A DNA stretch of 7,805 bases from Desulfuromonadales bacterium C00003107 (lineage in GTDB: Bacteria > Desulfobacterota > Desulfuromonadia > Desulfuromonadales > Syntrophotaleaceae): contig MAXT01000005.1 in assembly GCA_001751225.1 (NCBI GenBank), forward strand, positions 1 to 7,805, given 5' to 3'. Below the pieces are notes generated by a model that was not told the DNA's origin, ran no database searches, and worked only from the letters and a program-made list of their open reading frames with translations. A program made the translations under genes and the position numbers. Shown here piece by piece: positions 1 to 5,835 of the stretch; position 1 is the first letter of the stretch; the number at the start of each line of letters is the position of its first letter.

Positions 1-1
1 A

Positions 2-289
2 CCGGCAACAACGCCAGGGGCCGCGTTCATTCCTTGGATTGGCAACAATCTGGACGACATCCTTTGCGAACAGCATTCACGGACCGTTGGCCGGGACAAC
101 TGTGTCAGCTTTGAGGGAGTGACCCTGCAGATACCGGCCAATGACTACCGTTGCAACTACATCAAAGCAAGGGTTCGTATTCACCGATATCTCGATGGGA
201 CTCTAGCGATTTTCCACGGCCCGCGCAAACTGGCAATCTATGACCAACAAGGGCAACTGCAAATCCAGAAGCAGGCGCAAAACCAATAA
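2..289 (+). CDS. ISNCY-like transposase, C-terminal fragment (runs off left edge)
   Basis: An open frame enters from the left edge and stops at TAA 287-289, leaving the last 95 residues. The visible part holds the stretch LDDILC, then RTVGRDN, then RVHRYLDGTLAIFHGPRKL. I recognise this as the usual tail of DDE integrase-fold transposases annotated as the ISNCY family, where a basic C-terminal domain with a motif like DGTLA-FHGPR follows the catalytic core. The catalytic residues lie outside the window, so whether the element is intact cannot be judged. Just downstream come a hairpin and two GGACAGTT repeats that fit an IS end. The protein would cut and join element ends. Recognition is from memory of the family; transposase identity is fairly secure, the exact family less so. 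Confidence 0.75.
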   Translation, partial: PATTPGAAFIPWIGNNLDDILCEQHSRTVGRDNCVSFEGVTLQIPANDYRCNYIKARVRIHRYLDGTLAIFHGPRKLAIYDQQGQLQIQKQAQNQ

Positions 290-301
290 AACTGCCGCAA
301 A

Positions 302-330
302 AGATTTCCCGTCACTGGGATGGGAAATCT
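302..330 (+). terminator. Hairpin after the transposase gene, possible terminator
   Basis: AGATTTCCC (302-310) and GGGAAATCT (322-330) form a perfect 9-bp stem around an 11-nt loop, 12 nt after the transposase stop codon. No clear T-run follows, so it may be a weak terminator or an element-end structure rather than a classical intrinsic terminator. Confidence 0.4.
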
Positions 331-378
331 GGACAGTTCATTTGCTACAGAACCGGACAGTTCTATTTGTTGCCAACA
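331..378 (+). repeat. Two tandem GGACAGTT motifs, likely right end of the IS
   Basis: GGACAGTTC begins at 331 and again at 355. The two 24-nt units agree at the first nine bases and, with a one-base gap, at a following ATTTG. They sit just after the transposase gene and are of the type expected for repeated transposase-binding sites at an insertion-sequence end. The outer boundary and any target-site duplication cannot be fixed without the left end. Confidence 0.45.
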
Positions 379-420
379 GCATCAGCATTTCAATATTGTC
401 AAATTTTATCCACTGAAGGG

Positions 421-449
421 TTGACAACCTCGGGGCAATTCGCTATCTT
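421..449 (+). promoter_or_regulatory. Sigma-70 promoter of the initiator tRNA gene
   Basis: A perfect -35 TTGACA (421-426) is followed after exactly 17 bp by a -10 TATCTT (444-449). Initiation would fall near 456, a few bases before the mature tRNA 5' end at 461. Both the match and the position support a strong constitutive promoter. Confidence 0.8.
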
Positions 450-460
450 CACCTCGTTGT

Positions 461-537
<77 letters not shown>

Positions 538-547
538 AAATAAATCA

Positions 548-582
548 GGGACCAGCCAAAAGGCTGGTCCCTTTTTATTTTT
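548..582 (+). terminator. Intrinsic terminator of the tRNA-fMet gene
   Basis: GGGACCAGCC (548-557) pairs perfectly with GGCTGGTCCC (562-571) across an AAAA loop, and the T-rich tract TTTTTATTTTT follows (572-582). The 10-bp GC-rich stem and U tail are textbook. It ends the tRNA transcript 11 nt after the CCA. Confidence 0.95.
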
Positions 583-632
583 ACCTGTACGCTGAATTAT
601 CTCTCCCCAAATCCCGTATAACAAAGACCACT

Positions 633-896
633 ATGAACAAACACCAGCGAGCTAAAATCAAGGCGACCATCCTGACGCAGATCGAATCGCTGACAGAAGA
701 AACTCAGTCCCCTGAAAGCGCCGCCCAGACGAAGCTCAGACTTGAACGACTCGGCACCGCCCTTAAGCGCATTGCGGCTGACAACTATGGTGAATGCTTC
801 AAGTGCGGAAACCCAATTCAAATGAGTCAGCTACTGACCTTTCCGGAAACCATGCTATGTATCGGTTGCCTAAACAATCCAAGGACACAGACATGA
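633..896 (+). CDS. Short DksA/TraR-family C4 zinc finger protein
   Basis: The 87-residue protein has a charged, helix-prone N-terminal half (about residues 1-50) and a zinc finger with Cys55, Cys58, Cys76 and Cys79, spaced C-x2-C-x17-C-x2-C. The run YGECFKCGNPI just before and inside the finger is the DksA/TraR signature. DksA itself is about 150 residues; this is nearer TraR and other short members. The family binds the RNA polymerase secondary channel and alters transcription with or without ppGpp. I see no clear D-x2-D-x-A coiled-coil tip of the DksA kind, so its effect on polymerase may differ. No good Shine-Dalgarno precedes the ATG, and a -10-like TATAAC sits only 10 nt upstream. Its TGA overlaps the next gene's ATG, which suggests coupled translation. 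Family placement is secure; the target promoters are unknown. Confidence 0.88.
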   Translation: MNKHQRAKIKATILTQIESLTEETQSPESAAQTKLRLERLGTALKRIAADNYGECFKCGNPIQMSQLLTFPETMLCIGCLNNPRTQT

Positions 897-1312
897 GGCC
901 TACCTTCATCTCTCAGGATCGTTGCCAGAGGGTGATGCGATGGCTGGCTGCTTCCTTACTCACCTTCACCCTTTGCGGCTGCACCAGGCATCTCATTCAC
1001 CATTGGCAGGAAACCAGTCGAGACTACACCTATATCGACTTTTCCCGGAATCCCTCTCCTTATAAGTTCAGTGGCCAGGTTGGAGGAGAACATACAACCT
1101 ACCTCAAGGTACTTGGATTTAAAGGAGACCACTTCACCATAGCGATGCAACAGGAGGGAGACGCTGGCTTCACAGTGTATGGGGAGGGCTTGGTTACTCG
1201 CCGGACGGCGATGATCCACGACGTTATAATCGAAGGGACGGACGCCCTGCTTACTATCGAAATTTCTGCCTACAGCTATGGGGACTACGTGCTAACCATA
1301 AGTAAAAAATAG
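893..1312 (+). CDS. Small predicted lipoprotein of unknown function
   Basis: I do not recognise this 139-residue protein. The N terminus is basic (RCQRVMRW), followed by a hydrophobic stretch and the lipobox-like L-C-G-C ending at Cys30, so it is probably lipid-modified and placed in the outer membrane. The mature part, about 110 residues, is polar with alternating hydrophobics and several Tyr/Gly pairs, suggesting a small beta-rich domain. It ends LTISKK. I chose the ATG at 893 because AAGGA (881-885) stands 7 nt upstream and because it overlaps the preceding TGA as ATGA. An in-frame ATG at 935 would give a shorter, more typical signal peptide with a closer AGAGGG and remains possible. The same frame opens further upstream, but that part would overlap the zinc finger gene and is unlikely to be used. 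Confidence 0.7.
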   Translation: MRPTFISQDRCQRVMRWLAASLLTFTLCGCTRHLIHHWQETSRDYTYIDFSRNPSPYKFSGQVGGEHTTYLKVLGFKGDHFTIAMQQEGDAGFTVYGEGLVTRRTAMIHDVIIEGTDALLTIEISAYSYGDYVLTISKK

Positions 1313-1424
1313 CCAGAAATCGCCAAAGCAAACCCTGCCACTCTCACCCGCCCGCAAGCTTAAATTTCGTGCCGCTCGCCAATGCAACCTCATCCCCCGG
1401 CTCAAACATGCGGCGATGGTCGCG

Positions 1425-2462
1425 CTACCCACCTTGTCCAGTCAAAACTGACTGTAGATTGCCAATATCCACATTCTGCCGATTGACCATTTCACGCAAC
1501 AGGTTGCAAAACCGCGGATATTCCGGATGATCCGACAGATGCACCGCCCGCCGGCGGAACTCCTCGCGGCTAAAAGTGCCCCAGTTTACCAGTTGGCTGA
1601 AATAGACGGCAAAACCGAACCCCTGGGCCAGGCTCACAAAATCTTCCATCTCGCGATAGTTGTTCTGCTGAACCACAAAACTCAGAGTTATGGCAATAGG
1701 CAGGCCGGCAAGGAAATTCAAATTTTCCATCAGCCTCTCAAAATCTCCTCCGCGATTGGCACTGTAGGTCTTCCCGCTAGCCGCATCGATGGAAATTTCC
1801 GCGGTACGGACAAAAGGCTGGACCGCCTGCATGGACTGCCAGGCGGCAGGATCCCACAACAGGCCATTACTATGCAGATGAATTGATTCAAGATGTGGAT
1901 AATTGCTAGGGACAAACTCTTCCAATAAGCGGCGATAGGCAAGACTGGCAAAGGGATCTCCGGTACCGCTAATAATCAGCTGACGAGCATGGGGCGCAAG
2001 TTCACGCTGCACCCGATCGCTGATAGCCTCTGCTCGACGGCGCTCCTCTTCACTGGCGACATAAACACCTGACCTGCAGCTTGAGCAGGCCAGATTGCAA
2101 CTGCGATCATAGCAAAGGTTGAGTTTTTGCGGCCCCCAGGGCAACAGAGTCTGTTTTGTTTCAAAAACATCCCGAGCTACGCCCTTCTTCAGCTCGCTTA
2201 GCTTACCGACCGGAGCCGTGCCGCTGATCAGACGTGGGCAGCGGCGACGGTTACAGTGGCGAAAGGAACCGTCATGAATGGACCGTCGCAGGTCGCGGGC
2301 CGTTGAACCATTCCAGATATCATCCAGATCATCGGTGAGAAGATTCCCCAGAGACCGTTTAAGCCAGGCTGGGCAGCAGGCAAAAACCTGTCCATCGGGA
2401 TGAATCTCAAACCACTCAAAGGGATTATGGCAGATTATTCTCTGTGGATTTTCAGGCTTCAT
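1425..2462 (-). CDS. Radical SAM protein with N-terminal SPASM-like module
   Basis: The 345-residue protein begins with a SPASM-like segment (about residues 11-78): Cys11, an EIHPDGQVFACC run with Cys29/Cys30, GNL at 39-41, IWN at 49-51, and Cys70/Cys75. The radical SAM core follows. Its CxxxCxxC is Cys122, Cys126, Cys129, which would bind the [4Fe-4S] cluster that cleaves S-adenosylmethionine. SGTGDPF (165-171) is in the place of the GGEP-type motif, LHSNGLL (196-202) is on a later strand, and SIDAAS near 224-229 with a following Y-x3-R is typical of SPASM-type enzymes. SPASM domains usually follow the core and hold auxiliary clusters for peptide or protein modification; here the order is reversed. 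Substrate unknown. I prefer the ATG at 2462, with GGGGAG 10 nt upstream; an in-frame ATG at 2492 adds ten residues and lacks a clear ribosome site. The 112-bp gap to the converging gene shows no obvious terminator. Confidence 0.87.
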   Translation of the reverse strand: MKPENPQRIICHNPFEWFEIHPDGQVFACCPAWLKRSLGNLLTDDLDDIWNGSTARDLRRSIHDGSFRHCNRRRCPRLISGTAPVGKLSELKKGVARDVFETKQTLLPWGPQKLNLCYDRSCNLACSSCRSGVYVASEEERRRAEAISDRVQRELAPHARQLIISGTGDPFASLAYRRLLEEFVPSNYPHLESIHLHSNGLLWDPAAWQSMQAVQPFVRTAEISIDAASGKTYSANRGGDFERLMENLNFLAGLPIAITLSFVVQQNNYREMEDFVSLAQGFGFAVYFSQLVNWGTFSREEFRRRAVHLSDHPEYPRFCNLLREMVNRQNVDIGNLQSVLTGQGG

Positions 2463-2558
2463 TGACAGGCTTCTCCCCACTGCCGGCAGCATTCAGAACG
2501 GCAGAAGGGCAAAGGGTAGCACAAAGCTTTCTTAACTACATCCGCAACCGTAGTCCGT

Positions 2559-2600
2559 GAAACTAAAGATCCGTCGCAATAGCAAGATTGCGACGGATCT
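2559..2600 (-). terminator. Rho-independent terminator after the ELWxxDGT gene
   Basis: AGATCCGTCGCAAT (2567-2580) and ATTGCGACGGATCT (2587-2600) make a perfect 14-bp stem with a 6-nt loop. Read on the - strand, the stem leads into TTTAGTTT, a modest U tail; the + strand side has none. It begins 28 bp after the - strand stop codon at 2628 and should separate that gene from the radical SAM gene downstream. Confidence 0.75.
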
Positions 2601-2627
2601 CTCAGATTAAGGAAACGCGAGCGCGTG

Positions 2628-3431
2628 CTAAGTCGATGGTGATGACCCCGGGTTGATATCCCGAACCATTCGCGTGCCATCCAAGGTGCCGTCACTGACC
2701 CACAGCTCTCGGCCATGGCGACCATCATCGGCACGGAAGAAAAGTAAGCCGTCAACCTCGGAAAAATGGGCCAAGAATGAACTGTCGCGGCCACGATTAA
2801 TATCCTTCAACAAACGGGTTCCCTTGGCCGTTCCGTCGCTGACCCACAGCTCTCTGCCATGGATACCGTCATCGGCAGAAAAAAAGACCAGATCGCCCAC
2901 CCGCGTCAGGTAATAGGGCCTGGCCCCCTCCCTGCCACGATTGATATCCAGCAACAGGGTCGTTCCTTGATCCGTTCCATCGCTGACCCAGAGTTCCTTG
3001 CCGAAGTCTCCATCGTCTGCAGCAAACAACACCTGACCGCGACAACGCACCATAAAGAGCGGGTAAGCGCTGTCCGGCCCGGGATAGATATCCTTGATCA
3101 GACGAGTACCCTGCTCGGTGCCGTCACTGCACCAGAGCTCAAAGCCGGTTACGCCATCGTTGCCAGCAAAGAGCAGGGCATCCTCACTGCGAAACAGATT
3201 AATCGGCCGTGCAGAATCGGAGCCCGGATTAATATCACTCACCCGAAAGGTGCCTTTGGCGGTACCATCCGTTCGCCACAGTTCCTTGCCCGAGACACCG
3301 TCACTGGCTTGAAAAAATCCCGCGGTAATGCCCTCGGTGGGCTCTTCCAACTCAGTATGGTAAATGTCGCCACATGCGATCAACAGCAACAGCGGCAAAC
3401 CAAAGATGATGAGGCGAAAAACTGGATTCAC
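2628..3431 (-). CDS. ELWxxDGT-repeat lipoprotein
   Basis: The 267-residue protein starts with a hydrophobic signal and the lipobox L-I-A-C, giving lipidated Cys20, so it is likely anchored in the outer membrane or facing the periplasm. After a short linker it consists entirely of ELWxxDGT repeats: four full 48-residue units (39-86, 87-134, 135-182, 183-230) and a last unit of 37 residues ending NPGSSPST. Each unit reads roughly FF-x-ADDG-x2-G-x-ELW-x2-DGT-x2-GT, then DIN-x-G. The repeat family is known from larger secreted or surface proteins and is thought to form propeller-like beta structure; no enzyme activity is established. The start is GTG (3429-3431) with AAGGGGA 10 nt upstream. It lies 131 bp after the polyferredoxin gene and has its own candidate promoter and terminator. 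Family is secure; function is unknown. Confidence 0.9.
   Translation of the reverse strand: MNPVFRLIIFGLPLLLLIACGDIYHTELEEPTEGITAGFFQASDGVSGKELWRTDGTAKGTFRVSDINPGSDSARPINLFRSEDALLFAGNDGVTGFELWCSDGTEQGTRLIKDIYPGPDSAYPLFMVRCRGQVLFAADDGDFGKELWVSDGTDQGTTLLLDINRGREGARPYYLTRVGDLVFFSADDGIHGRELWVSDGTAKGTRLLKDINRGRDSSFLAHFSEVDGLLFFRADDGRHGRELWVSDGTLDGTRMVRDINPGSSPST
2631..3317 (-). repeat. Five 144-bp coding repeats (ELWxxDGT units)
   Basis: On the - strand the units are 3317-3174, 3173-3030, 3029-2886, 2885-2742 and a partial 2741-2631. Every full unit is exactly 144 bp with no indel. The last two units are close at DNA level: the stretch CTGACCCACAGCTCTC recurs 144 bp apart near 2695 and 2839. This suggests recent internal duplication or gene conversion. 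Confidence 0.85.
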
Positions 3432-3530
3432 TATCTAATCGTCCCCTTGAACAGCAACGGGACGACAAACCCAATCATCAGTTCCAGTCGCCACGAAGAA
3501 GTTAGTAAAAAATTATTAGCCATGAAAAAT

Positions 3531-3559
3531 ATTATACTACATATCTTTATGCAAGCTAA
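3531..3559 (-). promoter_or_regulatory. Candidate promoter for the ELWxxDGT gene
   Basis: On the - strand a perfect -10 TATAAT (complement of 3531-3536) stands 17 bp from TTAGCT (complement of 3554-3559), a poor -35. The site lies about 100 bp before the GTG start in a very AT-rich stretch. Support rests mainly on the perfect -10. Confidence 0.45.
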
Positions 3560-3562
3560 TTT

Positions 3563-4204
3563 TTACCATTCTTTCTCCGCAGGCTTTCCGATGGCATTTA
3601 CCGGACAGACCGCCTGGCACCGACCGCACTTCAAGCAGTCCGCCGACTCGATGTGCCCCGCCGACCGACTGGCAACGATAGGTAGGGATAGGGGGCAATG
3701 CTTTTCGCACAAACCGCAGCCCCGGCAGGTTGACTTGATGGTAAATCGATAACACTGCCCACCGAGAACTCCCTGCAAAGTCCCCACCGGGCAGATGGCA
3801 CACCAGGCCCGCGACCAATAGACAACCGCCAGAACCAGGGCAATGGCCGTAGTGACCAGGCACATTTGCCAAAAAACCGATCCCCATTGCTCCATCGAAG
3901 CGGGATCTTGCAACCCACGACCAATCATCACCGAAAACAGTACCACCACCGCCGCCCAACGAAAGGACCGGCGTTGGAAAAGCACTGGCAAGGCTCGCCA
4001 ACCCCTCACGGGCAGTGCCAGGCTATCGAGAAAGGCTCCTCTCGGGCACCAGTTACCGCAAAAATACCGGCCACGAAAAATACTGACCGTCAAACCGCTT
4101 GCCACCACAACCGGTACCACCAGGCCAAACAGAGGATAACGCCAGCCCAAGGCCAAGACGAAAACCACGATCGAGCCAAGCATCCATTTTTGTTTACTGT
4201 GCAT
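3563..4204 (-). CDS. NapH/NosR-like membrane polyferredoxin
   Basis: The 213-residue protein has an N-terminal hydrophobic segment (about 8-42), then C-x3-CP at Cys49/Cys53 (CGNWCPRGA). Hydrophobic stretches follow near 83-95 and 112-130, then C-x2-CP at Cys135/Cys138 (CAICPVGT). The C-terminal part carries two ferredoxin motifs C-x2-C-x2-C-x3-CP: Cys160/163/166/170 and Cys190/193/196/200, each expected to hold one [4Fe-4S] cluster. This is the plan of NapH, MauN, CcoG and NosR C-terminal regions, which pass electrons across or along the cytoplasmic membrane. No nap, nos or cco partner is visible, so the electron donor and acceptor are unknown. The frame stays open to 4327, but I start at the ATG at 4204: GGGGG lies 8 nt upstream, and a near-consensus promoter (4233-4261) lies inside the would-be extension. 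Confidence 0.85.
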   Translation of the reverse strand: MHSKQKWMLGSIVVFVLALGWRYPLFGLVVPVVVASGLTVSIFRGRYFCGNWCPRGAFLDSLALPVRGWRALPVLFQRRSFRWAAVVVLFSVMIGRGLQDPASMEQWGSVFWQMCLVTTAIALVLAVVYWSRAWCAICPVGTLQGVLGGQCYRFTIKSTCRGCGLCEKHCPLSLPIVASRSAGHIESADCLKCGRCQAVCPVNAIGKPAEKEW

Positions 4205-4232
4205 ATATAATGCCCCCACATTCCATAAGCGA

Positions 4233-4261
4233 ACTATATGCATACATAGATGCATTGTCAA
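4233..4261 (-). promoter_or_regulatory. Sigma-70 promoter of the polyferredoxin gene
   Basis: On the - strand a perfect -35 TTGACA (complement of 4256-4261) and -10 TATAGT (complement of 4233-4238) are separated by exactly 17 bp. Initiation would be near 4226, about 22 nt before the chosen ATG at 4204. This is the best - strand promoter in the window. Confidence 0.8.
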
Positions 4262-4265
4262 TGCA
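4251..4265. promoter_or_regulatory. 15-bp palindromic operator over the -35, NsrR-like
   Basis: TGCATTG-T-CAATGCA is a perfect palindrome centred on 4258, and the -35 hexamer lies inside it. Read with its flanks it gives GATGCATTGTCAATGCA, which resembles the ATGCATTT/AAATGCAT half-sites described for NsrR, the nitric-oxide-sensing Rrf2-family repressor. A bound dimer would block RNA polymerase. The palindrome is seen directly; the identity of the regulator is inference, and no regulator gene is in the window. Confidence 0.45.
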
Positions 4266-4820
4266 AAGATATTGCGTGGGATAGCCTCAGGAGGATTTCT
4301 GTAGCAGGATAACGTCTGGCTCAACAAATTCGAGGCGGGCCTTCACCTTCCGGCAAGAAAAACAAAGGTCTCCCGCCTAACAAAAACCAGCAGACACTGA
4401 TCACAGCACCGATAGGAGCGCCGTTGATCACGCCAGAAGGGTAGTACCCGAAGATTTTCGCAAAGGAGACAGATCATAAAAAAGCCCATCCATTCAGGAG
4501 AAAGTACTGTCCCAGGCAGGCATTATTCACGCAAGATGACGAAATTAGTGCACTTGTCGAATATTTTTACAAGATGAGGCCCCTTTTACCTGATTACTCC
4601 CCAAACCGGAAAACTGCCGTCGAAAAACCTTACACCTTCCCGCTACAGAATACAGCGCCCTATCTTAAAGCCAGAATCCAGCGCATAAATCGAAGGTTAG
4701 ATCTGTTCCCCCCAGCATGGTGTCAACTTTGCATCACTGCAAAGAGGGATATTTATGACCGCCGCCTAGGGCACCTCTGTTTCCACATGTTTTCTTTTTA
4801 TCCAGAGAGAGAGTCGATCG
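4262..4820. other. Long gene-free stretch with scattered hairpins
   Basis: No convincing coding region was found on either strand in these 559 bp. Visible structures are AGGCGGG (4333-4339) facing CCCGCCT (4372-4378) with an inner ACCTT/AAGGT pair, forming an imperfect stem; two TGATCAC copies 27 bp apart (4398, 4425); GGGTAGTACCC (4439-4449); and CTTTGCA-TCAC-TGCAAAG (4727-4744). Ribosome-site-like AGGAGG (4289-4294) and AAAGGAG (4462-4468) are not followed by a usable ATG. I could not match any known riboswitch, including the GEMM c-di-GMP classes. It may hold regulatory DNA, a small RNA or decayed genes. Confidence 0.5.
4718..4733 (+). promoter_or_regulatory. Possible sigma-54 (-24/-12) promoter for the MshEN genes
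   Basis: TGG (4718-4720) and TTGCA (4729-4733) have the exact spacing of a sigma-54 promoter, with 10 bp between the GG and GC dinucleotides. The CAC part of the -24 element is missing (TGTC instead). Initiation would be near 4744, about 77 nt before the ATG at 4821. The match is partial, and the -12 overlaps a 7-bp hairpin. Confidence 0.28.
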
Positions 4821-5711
4821 ATGAGATCTCGCATGAAATTTGGTGAAATCCTGTTGCAAGCCGGCGTCATCACCAAGAACGATCTAAACGCGGCACTCTC
4901 CGTACAGACTAAAAACGGCATGGCTCTGGGGCGGATTCTTGAGGATGAAGGCCTGATCAGCGATCGAGATATCATCGACATTCTCGCCCGCCAATTCAAT
5001 CTGCCGGTCATCGACGCCATTCACGAATCGTCCGTTTCGGAAGCCGTGCTTGAGCTCATCGATTGCGACCATGCCCTAAGAACGGTGGTCTTTCCCCTGC
5101 AAATCTGCAACGACGGCCTCGAGGTCGCCATAAGCAATCCCCTCGACTTCAACACTCTGGATCGCCTGGCATTCAAGACCGGCCGCAATATCCACCCGGT
5201 TCTGACCACGCCAACCGCCATCTTCAAGGCCATAAAACGCTTTTATCTGAAAGAATCACCTGCGGAGACTTCACCCGGCACCTACCTTCTGGTCATCGAT
5301 GATCACGACCTGTACCGCTCCACTATTTGCAGCAACCTTAAGCAAAAGGGCTACCTGCCGCTGTTTACGGTCACCGTGGAAGAAGCGATCCACATTGCCC
5401 AACAAACCACACCACGCCTGATTCTAGTAGACACCTGTCTGAAAGCAGTCAGCAGCCAGATGATCTTTGAACGGCTACAGCAAAACGACAGCACCGGAAA
5501 TTGTCCGATAATCGCTCTGACGGCAAACACTACGGCTGAGGAAGAAGCATTTCTGCTACGGCTCGGTTTTTTTGACGTGATTGCCAAACCCCTGAACTAC
5601 ACTCGACTACAAGCCCGCATCGAACGGGCATTGCATTTCTACTATCACGGCGCGGCCCCTCCCTATGCTCATCCGTTTCAAAACGATGCGGCCCACGCTC
5701 TCGCCGGCTGA
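4821..5711 (+). CDS. MshEN-REC protein 1, intact phosphorylation site
   Basis: The 296-residue protein starts with an MshEN domain (GspE N-terminal type, about 4-145). It shows the tandem 24-residue c-di-GMP-binding motif. Motif I spans Lys6 to Gln29 with F7-G8, L11, G15, L22, L26; a 5-residue spacer follows; motif II spans Ala35 to Gln58 with L36-G37, L40, G44, I51, L55. The first position of each motif, normally Arg, is Lys and Ala here. LDFNTLD (108-114) and a FKAIKRFY helix close the domain. A receiver domain follows (about 154-276) with acidic pair Asp160/Asp161, phosphoacceptor Asp204, Thr234 and Lys256. No ATPase or DNA-binding domain is present, so output is probably by protein contact. 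It precedes a paralogue by 124 bp. The start has a weak AGAGAG 7 nt upstream and fits the paralogue's N terminus. Domain calls are firm; ligand binding and partner are inferred. Confidence 0.88.
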   Translation: MRSRMKFGEILLQAGVITKNDLNAALSVQTKNGMALGRILEDEGLISDRDIIDILARQFNLPVIDAIHESSVSEAVLELIDCDHALRTVVFPLQICNDGLEVAISNPLDFNTLDRLAFKTGRNIHPVLTTPTAIFKAIKRFYLKESPAETSPGTYLLVIDDHDLYRSTICSNLKQKGYLPLFTVTVEEAIHIAQQTTPRLILVDTCLKAVSSQMIFERLQQNDSTGNCPIIALTANTTAEEEAFLLRLGFFDVIAKPLNYTRLQARIERALHFYYHGAAPPYAHPFQNDAAHALAG

Positions 5712-5835
5712 AGCCCCTGCCGTCAAACCCCCAAACCCTCCACAGATTATCGCCACCGACCGCGACAAGGTCTTTTATCCACACAGCAACTGTGCTAAAG
5801 ATGACTATCCACCCTCCGATGAAAAAGGTTCGCAG

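Noticed and set aside
794..892. N-terminal extension of the small lipoprotein
   Set aside because: It overlaps the zinc finger gene and would bury the signal peptide; the ATG at 893 has AAGGA at proper spacing.
2859..3752. A 297-codon + strand open frame
   Set aside because: It lies antisense across the ELWxxDGT gene and part of the polyferredoxin gene. Its translation has no recognisable domain, and both - strand proteins have clear motifs.
4205..4327. N-terminal extension of the polyferredoxin
   Set aside because: The strong promoter at 4233-4261 falls inside it, and a start at 4204 gives a normal membrane-protein N terminus.
4262..4820. A c-di-GMP (GEMM) riboswitch upstream of the MshEN genes
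   Set aside because: It would fit the context, but I could not find the conserved GEMM core or its two paired stems on either strand.
4574..4846. A 90-codon + strand frame before the first MshEN gene
   Set aside because: No ribosome site, no recognisable domain, an odd composition, and it runs into the start of the next gene. Likely chance; kept only as part of the gene-free stretch.
5782..5794. CACAG-CAA-CTGTG hairpin between the two MshEN genes
   Set aside because: Only 5 bp with a 3-nt loop and no T-run; too short to call a terminator or attenuator.
5665..5835. N-terminal extension of the second MshEN-REC protein
   Set aside because: It overlaps the end of the first gene, is Pro-rich and unlike the paralogue, while the ATG at 5836 has a good ribosome site and matches the family start.
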